In this document: piece after piece, positions 22,017 to 26,577 of the stretch
Position numbering within the stretch: the first letter of the stretch is position 1
Layout: every line of letters starts with the position of its first letter
Assembly (NCBI GenBank): GCA_900768345.1
Contig: CAAGCO010000006.1
Span: 1 to 26,577, forward strand
Direction of reading: 5' to 3'
Origin: Bacilli bacterium
GTDB taxonomy: Bacteria; Bacillota_I; Bacilli_A; RF39; UBA660
Length of the DNA stretch: 26,577 bases
Position numbers and translations under genes: made by a program
The notes under the pieces: model-generated
The model's database searches: none
What the model was told of the DNA's origin: nothing
Seen by the model: the letters and a program-made list of their open reading frames with translations, nothing else

Positions 22017-22233
22017 AATGAACCTCTATATTAACTGCATCTTCATCTCTTAAAGCTAGAAATGTATTCTTTATTTTATAACATTTTGGATTTTTATATA
22101 TTGAATCAAACATTTTATATATACCTTCTCCTGGTATAAATCCTAAATCGTATAATCTTCTTTTCTTAATCCCATGTAAATATATATTATCTATAATTGC
22201 CTTTTTATTAAGTTCTAAATCACATAAATTCAT
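22009..22233 (-). CDS. feoA: FeoA, iron-transport accessory protein
   Basis: This 74-aa SH3-like protein stimulates FeoB. It shows the family pattern LHGIKKRRLYDLGFIPGEGI followed by the beta-rich tail ALRDEDAVNIEV. The highly conserved Leu-x-Glu-Met-Gly motif is replaced by LYDLGFIPG, within the normal range. AAGGAG lies 7 nt before the ATG. It is the first gene of a two-gene feoAB operon. I see no Fur box that I would trust. Confidence 0.9.
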   Translation of the reverse strand: MNLCDLELNKKAIIDNIYLHGIKKRRLYDLGFIPGEGIYKMFDSIYKNPKCYKIKNTFLALRDEDAVNIEVHYE

Positions 22234-22298
22234 ATAATCTCCTTCTTTAATAATATATGTTTCGTAAGATTTTTTGTACTTAAAACATATTATTAAAT

Positions 22299-22679
22299 AT
22301 GAAGCAGAGTTATGATGATATATTTAATACTAATCCTAGATATTCAGCTACAGTTGGATTTATTTTAGGTTTAGTGTTAGTTGATAGTTTAACTGCTCCT
22401 GAACAAAATATGTTAGGAAACTGGATTATTCTTATAGGTCAAACTATTCTTACGAATGCTGCTAGTCAAAATATAATAGAATCTAGAATTAATGGTGGTA
22501 TTATTAATATTAATTCTAAAGAAGTTAAGTGTTTATATAACCCAGTTATTTATGATATAGAAAAAATAAGAAAAATTATTAGAGAGGTCTATCCTTCTAG
22601 TAATAGTGATATAGATGTTTTAAAAAAAGCTATTAATGAGTTAAATAAAAAATTAGATGAATTAAAAAAAGGTAATTAA
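22299..22679 (+). CDS. small membrane protein with coiled-coil tail, function unknown
   Basis: This 126-aa protein has two hydrophobic segments (about 15-33 and 38-58) and a charged helical C-terminus (DVLKKAINELNKKLDELKKG), likely a short coiled coil facing the cytoplasm. No family is recognised. Unusually, no Shine-Dalgarno precedes the ATG. A TATTAT (22289-22294) lies just 4 nt upstream, so the message may be leaderless. The stop shares TTAA with the convergent HAAS gene. Confidence 0.65.
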   Translation: MKQSYDDIFNTNPRYSATVGFILGLVLVDSLTAPEQNMLGNWIILIGQTILTNAASQNIIESRINGGIININSKEVKCLYNPVIYDIEKIRKIIREVYPSSNSDIDVLKKAINELNKKLDELKKGN

Positions 22680-22695
22680 TCTATAACTACCTTTT
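22664..22695 (-). terminator. terminator of the HAAS-domain gene, inside the neighbouring ORF
   Basis: An 8-bp stem (22667-22674 with 22688-22695, 13-nt loop) is followed on the minus strand by a T-run (22664-22670). It lies across both stop codons. Confidence 0.65.
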
Positions 22696-23827
22696 CCATA
22701 TCACTTTTACTACCAGTTATTTTTACAGTGTATCTTTCTAATTCATCATTATCGTATATTTTTCCTTCTTTTAGGTCATCAATATATACACTTAAACGAT
22801 CTTTTTTATTTAATTTTAATGATATATAAATATTATCTGAACCTTTCTTTATAAAATAGTCATAATAACATTCATAATATTTTACTTCTACTCCTATTTT
22901 ACCTTTCATAGATTCATCATATTCAACTATATATTTAGTTTTATAATTACTATTAAATGTAATATATAATGGTTTATTATCACTTGGCATTTTATATGTT
23001 TTAAATGATCTTGTCATAGTGTATTTATCACTAACATCATGAGTTGTTTTAATTTTGGATATTTCTTTTAGTGATAATGTTACTCCGAATGCTATAATAA
23101 CTATAAATAATATTATAAATATTAGTGACCACTTTAAACTTATTTTCTTTCTAAATATACTTTTGTTAATTAATATAACTATTGTTAATACTAGAAGTAC
23201 TATTCCAAATAATGCGATATTAATTCCATATAGTTTTACACCATCTAATAAAGCAAATATAGAGGCCATAAAGACAATTACTAACCATAACCATATAAAT
23301 AGTAGTATTATTGTTAAAAGTAATCCTAAAGTCTTATAAATGATTCTTTTTATTCTAGAACTTTTACTTTCAAATATCTTTTTTTCAGTTACTATTTCAG
23401 TTACATTACTTATTTCTTCTTTAGATTCTTCTACAACATCTTCAATATTATTTTTTAATGTATCTTTTCTTTTAATTTTATTTTTAATTCTAGAAAATAA
23501 ACTTTCTTTTTTAGTTTTCTCTTTTTTTACTTTTTCTTTTTTCTCTTTTTTAGGTTTATCTTTCTTTTTGAATTTATTCTTTATACTTTTTATAATATTA
23601 TTTACTTTATCTTTAAGTTTATTATTCTTTTTAAGATTTTCCATTTCTCTTTTAGCAACTTCTTCTGGTTTACCTAAATCTTTAAGAATACTTGTTATTT
23701 TTCTTTTCTTAGTTTTTTCTTCTTCAATAATATCATAATACTTAGAAACTATTTTATCTCTATTCTTTTTACTAAGTTTACTAAGATTAAGTTCTAATGC
23801 AATTAAAAATTTTTGATCTTTTTTCAT
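22676..23827 (-). CDS. HAAS/DUF1700-type membrane protein
   Basis: This 383-aa protein begins with a HAAS/DUF1700-like helical domain (residues about 3-60: FLIALELNLSKLSKKNRDKI, then LKDLGKPEEVAKREM), a module found in membrane proteins whose genes often sit next to PadR regulators. A very Lys-rich linker follows (about 65-120), then a cluster of about four membrane helices (about 160-265) and an extracytoplasmic beta-rich C-terminal domain. No PadR gene is adjacent. I start at the ATG at 23827, with GGAG 11 nt upstream; the TTG 15 nt earlier overlaps the binding site. The function is unknown, probably envelope-stress related by family analogy. Confidence 0.75.
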   Translation of the reverse strand: MKKDQKFLIALELNLSKLSKKNRDKIVSKYYDIIEEEKTKKRKITSILKDLGKPEEVAKREMENLKKNNKLKDKVNNIIKSIKNKFKKKDKPKKEKKEKVKKEKTKKESLFSRIKNKIKRKDTLKNNIEDVVEESKEEISNVTEIVTEKKIFESKSSRIKRIIYKTLGLLLTIILLFIWLWLVIVFMASIFALLDGVKLYGINIALFGIVLLVLTIVILINKSIFRKKISLKWSLIFIILFIVIIAFGVTLSLKEISKIKTTHDVSDKYTMTRSFKTYKMPSDNKPLYITFNSNYKTKYIVEYDESMKGKIGVEVKYYECYYDYFIKKGSDNIYISLKLNKKDRLSVYIDDLKEGKIYDNDELERYTVKITGSKSDMEKVVID

Positions 23828-23875
23828 AATTTTTTTCTCCAATATAGTACATATTATTATAATATATTATATTTT

Positions 23876-24535
23876 TTAGTCAAATATTTTATTAATTTCT
23901 TTTGTAATTATTTTCTTTAATTTTTTAAATAGATTATTTATAGCATCTTTAATAGCATCTAATAATTTATCTATTAGTTCTTCTAAAAATGATTTTTCTT
24001 CTTTGTTTTCTGTTTTAATATCTTTTACTTCTTCTTTAGTAGCAGTATCAGTTGTTTGATTTTGTACTTCATCGCTCCATACTCCAAGTTTTTCTTCTTT
24101 TGCTTTTTCTTCTTCTTGCTGTAATTCTTCAGTGTACATATATTTACCATATAAGTATGCTACTTTAGCGTATCCTTTTTGTATTAATTCTTTTTGAAGT
24201 AGTGAATCATCTACAAATATCCATCCGAGTGCTCTTTCATATTTATCAGTTTTAGAACTACCTTTATCATATTCAATTTCAAGTTTCTTTGCATTTTTAA
24301 CTCTATTACATGTATAATCGCTTGCTTCTTTTCCATATGGTTCCACTCCCTTTTTAGGATGTTTAGTTTCAGGAGTATCTACTGCTAAAAATCTAACTGT
24401 TGTTTTCTTTCCATCAATCAATACTTTTATTGTATCTCCATCAACACAAGATTCAAATGTTACCTCTTTTCTTTCAGCATATACATTTGTTAAAAAAAAT
24501 ACAAAACTTAAAAATACTATTACTATCTTTTTCAT
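23876..24535 (-). CDS. secreted thermonuclease-family (SNase) nuclease
   Basis: This 219-aa protein has a clear signal peptide (1-20, ending NVYA), followed by a staphylococcal-nuclease domain. The Ca-dependent active site is intact: D34 in DGDT, R48, D53 and E56 in VRFLAVDTPE, and R101 in YERALG. The R48-E56 spacing of 8 equals that of the classic enzyme. The C-terminus adds an acidic linker and an amphipathic Lys-rich helical tail (about 165-219) that may hold it at the surface. No good ribosome binding site is visible before the ATG. It hydrolyses extracellular DNA or RNA, probably for nutrition. Confidence 0.93.
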   Translation of the reverse strand: MKKIVIVFLSFVFFLTNVYAERKEVTFESCVDGDTIKVLIDGKKTTVRFLAVDTPETKHPKKGVEPYGKEASDYTCNRVKNAKKLEIEYDKGSSKTDKYERALGWIFVDDSLLQKELIQKGYAKVAYLYGKYMYTEELQQEEEKAKEEKLGVWSDEVQNQTTDTATKEEVKDIKTENKEEKSFLEELIDKLLDAIKDAINNLFKKLKKIITKEINKIFD

Positions 24536-24585
24536 AATAATATTTTATCACATTTTACATGCTTAAAAAAGAAATTTATAAATTA

Positions 24586-24611
24586 AAAAGATTAACTTTC
24601 GTTAATCTTTT
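24586..24611 (-). terminator. terminator of the CotF-like operon
   Basis: An 11-bp stem (24586-24596 with 24601-24611) has a TTTC loop and A/T-runs on both sides, directly beyond the stop of the CotF-like gene. Confidence 0.88.
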
Positions 24612-24612
24612 T

Positions 24613-24921
24613 TTAACTTAGCTCACTAAGTTTATTATTATATTTAGTATATGATTTTTCTATTTTTTTATCTTCTTCTACTGGTACTGTGTACCAGCCT
24701 TTTTCAAACATTAAATTGAATATATCACGAGCCATATCTTTAGTGTCTTCAAATATACTCATTACTTTTTTATATAAGTATTTATTACTCATTTCATTTA
24801 TAGCAACACTATAACTATTAGATATATTTTTTTCTGATAAAAGAATATCATTTAATATATCTTCTTCGCTCATACATTCATCTTTTGGTGTTTGTTCACA
24901 TTTATTTTTAATTTCTTCCAT
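24613..24921 (-). CDS. CotF-like spore-coat protein
   Basis: This 102-aa helical protein resembles the CotF family: SEEDILNDILLSEKNISNSY, then NEMSNKYLYKKVMSIFEDT and the diagnostic end MFEKGWYTVP. CotF-like proteins are ferritin-fold coat components. A Cys-containing N-terminal extension (about 1-17) precedes the family region. It is co-transcribed with a second small helical gene 9 nt upstream and has GGAGG before the ATG. Confidence 0.82.
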   Translation of the reverse strand: MEEIKNKCEQTPKDECMSEEDILNDILLSEKNISNSYSVAINEMSNKYLYKKVMSIFEDTKDMARDIFNLMFEKGWYTVPVEEDKKIEKSYTKYNNKLSELS

Positions 24922-24930
24922 AATATCCTC

Positions 24931-25128
24931 CTACTCTAAAACTTCTAGTAAATCCTTATAATGTTTAAAATGCATTTTCTTAATTTTAGTTAATAAATCT
25001 ACTATTTTTTCATCCTCTACACATTCTAGATATGCATATACTTTTTTATTCATAATAAAATTCCAATTAAGCATATCTTCTATGTATAACAAGTCTTTTA
25101 TTGATATTACATTAGGTACTTCTTTCAT
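24931..25128 (-). CDS. small CotF-like/ferritin-like helical protein
   Basis: This 65-aa two-helix protein reads like the N-terminal helical pair found in CotF-related or rubrerythrin-like coat proteins (SIKDLLYIEDMLNWNFIMNK, then LTKIKKMHFKHYKDLLEVL). In other Bacillota a gene of this size commonly sits directly upstream of a CotF gene. GGAGG lies 8 nt before the ATG. It probably forms a complex with the following gene product. Confidence 0.72.
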   Translation of the reverse strand: MKEVPNVISIKDLLYIEDMLNWNFIMNKKVYAYLECVEDEKIVDLLTKIKKMHFKHYKDLLEVLE

Positions 25129-25208
25129 TATTTTTTCCTCCTAGTTATATTATTTACAAATATGTATATAATAATAGTGTAAAATTTTACCAAAAAATTT
25201 TAACAAAA

Positions 25209-25235
25209 TTAGCACTTACTATTGACAAGTGCTAA
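25209..25235 (+). promoter_or_regulatory. CIRCE-like operator (HrcA site) for hsp20
   Basis: The inverted repeat TTAGCACTT-N9-AAGTGCTAA spans 25209-25235. It matches the CIRCE consensus (TTAGCACTC-N9-GAGTGCTAA) except for one symmetric position on each arm. It overlaps the -35 box of the hsp20 promoter, so HrcA binding would block the polymerase until heat stress. Confidence 0.92.
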
Positions 25236-25249
25236 TTATTGAGTATAAT
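25222..25249 (+). promoter_or_regulatory. hsp20 promoter
   Basis: TTGACA (25222-25227), a 16-nt spacer and TATAAT (25244-25249). The -35 lies inside the CIRCE operator. Confidence 0.92.
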
Positions 25250-25273
25250 TATAATTGTTAGGAGATGAAAATA

Positions 25274-25672
25274 ATGAGTTTATTACCAGAAAAGTTTTAT
25301 TTAGATGATTTCTTTGATGATTTTGTACCAACAATGCCAAAAATGCCAAAGAATGACATGAAATGCGACATTTATGAAAAAGGCGGTAAAATTCATATTG
25401 ATATGGATGTTCCAGGATTTAATAAGGATGATGTTAAAATCGACTTAGATGATGGAATTCTTACTATTGTAGCTACTAAACATGAAGAAAAAGAAGATAA
25501 AGAAAAGAATTACTATCGTAAAGAAAGATCATTTGGTACATTCAGAAGACAATTTAACGTTGGTAACGTTAATGAAAAATCTATTGAAGCACACTTCAAT
25601 AATGGTGTTTTAAAGATTAACTTCCCTAAAGAAGAACAAAAACAATCAAAGAAATTCATTGATATAAAATAA
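25274..25672 (+). CDS. Hsp20/alpha-crystallin small heat-shock protein
   Basis: This 132-aa holdase chaperone has an alpha-crystallin domain from about residue 30 (DIYEKGGKIHIDMDVPGF, then DDVKIDLDDGILTI) to the C-terminal GVLKINFPKE motif. The end carries no I-x-I/V tail in its classic form. It binds unfolding proteins without ATP. I start at the ATG at 25274: AGGAG ends 9 nt upstream. The earlier in-frame ATG at 25265 directly abuts the binding site. Regulation by HrcA through the overlapping CIRCE is expected. Confidence 0.93.
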   Translation: MSLLPEKFYLDDFFDDFVPTMPKMPKNDMKCDIYEKGGKIHIDMDVPGFNKDDVKIDLDDGILTIVATKHEEKEDKEKNYYRKERSFGTFRRQFNVGNVNEKSIEAHFNNGVLKINFPKEEQKQSKKFIDIK

Positions 25673-25684
25673 GTAATTAAAGTT

Positions 25685-25713
25685 AAAGATACTTCAAATG
25701 AAGTATCTTTTTT
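25685..25713 (+). terminator. hsp20 terminator, also reaching the end of the convergent gene
   Basis: An 11-bp stem (25685-25695 with 25700-25710) has a 4-nt loop, then six T (25708-25713). It lies 6 nt from the GC-rich end of the DUF6273 gene. Confidence 0.9.
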
Positions 25714-25865
25714 GTTGGGCTAGCCTATACGAAATGCCGGCGAAACGCCGTTTGTATCATCAGCAATTTTGTTAGTGTAGGAACCAATGCTAGACACATA
25801 GTAGAAATTGTTGCTAGCGTTAGAACGGGCCGCACGAAGCCACCACCAATCTGCATTAGTTCCGC
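25714..25865 (-). repeat. GC-rich 3' segment resembling a DGR variable region
   Basis: By hand count about 47% GC across 25717-25860, against roughly 25% just upstream in the same gene. In the run of 19 codons from the CGT just after GCG GCC to the last AAC before AAA, 18 end in C or T, as expected if they derive from AAY codons of a template repeat. The segment encodes a C-type-lectin-like end (WWWLRAAR then GVSPAFRI). A GC hairpin (25738-25742 with 25746-25750) and a downstream 11-bp hairpin lie at its end. No template repeat is present in the window. Confidence 0.45.
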
Positions 25866-26577
25866 TTTTCTTTTTTGCTCCACTGTGATTTCTAGTTGTT
25901 ACTCCTATACTTGTATAATAATCTAATGTTCTTGTTAAATCTTTTGCTGTATCATCTGTATCGTTAAAATCAATATATATTTCTTTTGGTGCTAATAAAT
26001 ATAATTTGTCAGTTGAAGTAAAGTTTGTTTCTCCGCTTGTACTTCCATGTCCTGATACTACTGTTGTATCTATTATTGCACTTCTGAGTTCACTTGGTAT
26101 TGCATTATATATATCATTATTTACAAATGTTCTCATGCTTGTTGCTGGCCATCCTCCTATATTTGTATTTGTATCATTCATTTTATGATCTGTTATTATA
26201 TCTGCAAACTCTAGTACAAATCCACATGCACTTTGTGAAAAACCAGTTCCTGAACATTCACTTGGAGTTGATGTATTAGCTACTCTTAAAGTATGTGTTC
26301 CATATGTTCCAAGATTTACTTCTTTTGTACTTCCAACAGCATATTCACTTCCATTTCCTTCTCTTATTGCATCTATAATTGTCTCCCAGTCGTCTGTAGA
26401 AAAATTTTTAGGAGATATTTCTTCACATTTTCCTTCGATAACTTCATCTATATCTAACTCAGATATATCATTAAACTTTCCACTAATACAATATGTACCA
26501 TCATATGCTTTAAAATCAGTTATGTTTCCTGCACTATCAATTTTAATATCATAATCAACTTTATTACCTGTTAGATC
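25720..26577 (-). CDS. DUF6273-domain surface-type protein (partial, runs off the right edge)
   Basis: The reading frame is open without a stop from the window edge (26577) to TAG at 25722-25720, giving 285 visible C-terminal residues. The apparent start at 26181 is only an internal Met. Conserved family segments are the stretch ending TSTPSECSGTGFSQSACGF, VLEFADIITDHKMN, IGGWPATSMRTFVNNDIYNA, VVSGHG, DKLYLLAPKEIY, LDYY, and finally WWWLRAARSN with GVSPAFRIG. DUF6273 has a C-type-lectin/FGE-like look and is common in gut Bacillota surface proteins, often behind a prepilin-type or signal N-terminus (not visible here). The last 145 bp differ sharply in base composition. The function is likely ligand binding at the cell surface. 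Confidence 0.82.
   Translation of the reverse strand, partial: DLTGNKVDYDIKIDSAGNITDFKAYDGTYCISGKFNDISELDIDEVIEGKCEEISPKNFSTDDWETIIDAIREGNGSEYAVGSTKEVNLGTYGTHTLRVANTSTPSECSGTGFSQSACGFVLEFADIITDHKMNDTNTNIGGWPATSMRTFVNNDIYNAIPSELRSAIIDTTVVSGHGSTSGETNFTSTDKLYLLAPKEIYIDFNDTDDTAKDLTRTLDYYTSIGVTTRNHSGAKKKSGTNADWWWLRAARSNASNNFYYVSSIGSYTNKIADDTNGVSPAFRIG

Noticed and set aside
23055..23738. Long + strand frames opposite the HAAS-domain gene
   Set aside because: They are mirror frames of a Lys-rich, low-complexity coding region, lack ribosome binding sites and give only Phe/Leu/Ser-rich text.
26181..26577. ATG at 26181 as the start of the DUF6273 gene
   Set aside because: The frame stays open to the window edge and upstream residues match the conserved family (ACGF, EFADIITDHKMN), so it is internal.
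1..26577. CRISPR arrays, insertion sequences, prophage genes
   Set aside because: No regularly spaced repeats, transposase-like proteins, integrases or phage structural genes were seen on either strand.

Overview
The window looks like chromosomal DNA from a low-GC, walled member of the Bacillota. It is probably an uncultured gut lineage near the Bacilli/RF39 (Mollicutes-like) side; that placement is inference, with no rRNA present to confirm it. Supporting signs are strong A/T codon bias, consensus TTGACA/TATAAT promoters, AGGAGG ribosome binding sites, short U-tailed terminators, a DAP-type MurE, a CIRCE-like heat-shock operator and homologues of spore-coat proteins (CotJ, CotF). All 34 genes whose ends are visible stop at TAA or TAG; none uses TGA. 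Both tRNA genes carry C instead of U at T-loop position 55.

Layout, left to right. 1-1000: start of an unknown leftward gene, tRNA-Gly(UCC) with a perfect promoter, and a B3/B4 editing-domain protein. 1.0-3.5 kb: a defence-like island with an unknown 183-aa protein, a retron (reverse transcriptase plus a recognisable msr-msd RNA with a1/a2 repeats), a 21-codon ORF whose ribosome binding site lies inside a long hairpin, a small three-way-junction fold, and a 154-aa helical protein. 3.5-6.9 kb: a leftward four-gene operon (DUF4236 protein, membrane protein, DUF1653-flavin-type fusion, membrane-anchored propeller plus HExxH peptidase). 6.9-12.3 kb: mscL, an EamA transporter, an orphan mraZ, an MBL-fold hydrolase, two small coupled genes, murE and an HD hydrolase. 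12.25-12.55 kb: no protein gene, but a leftward promoter and terminator that frame a roughly 200-nt RNA.

12.5-19.9 kb: a possible Tim44-like protein, phosphoketolase, tsaE, a spore-coat pair (CotJA-CotJB fusion and CotJC), an ABC exporter pair and a one-ring ClpB-like AAA ATPase. 19.9-24.6 kb: tRNA-Asn, feoAB, an unknown membrane protein, a HAAS/DUF1700 membrane protein and a secreted nuclease. 24.6-25.7 kb: two CotF-like coat genes and a CIRCE-controlled Hsp20. 25.72 kb to the end: a large DUF6273 surface-type protein, open past the right edge. Its last ~145 bp are abruptly GC-richer and have the look of a diversity-generating-retroelement variable region.

The most interesting items are the retron with its unexplained upstream RNA structures and no evident effector, the putative hypervariable 3' end of the DUF6273 gene, the unusual tRNA T-loops, and the fused CotJA-CotJB protein.
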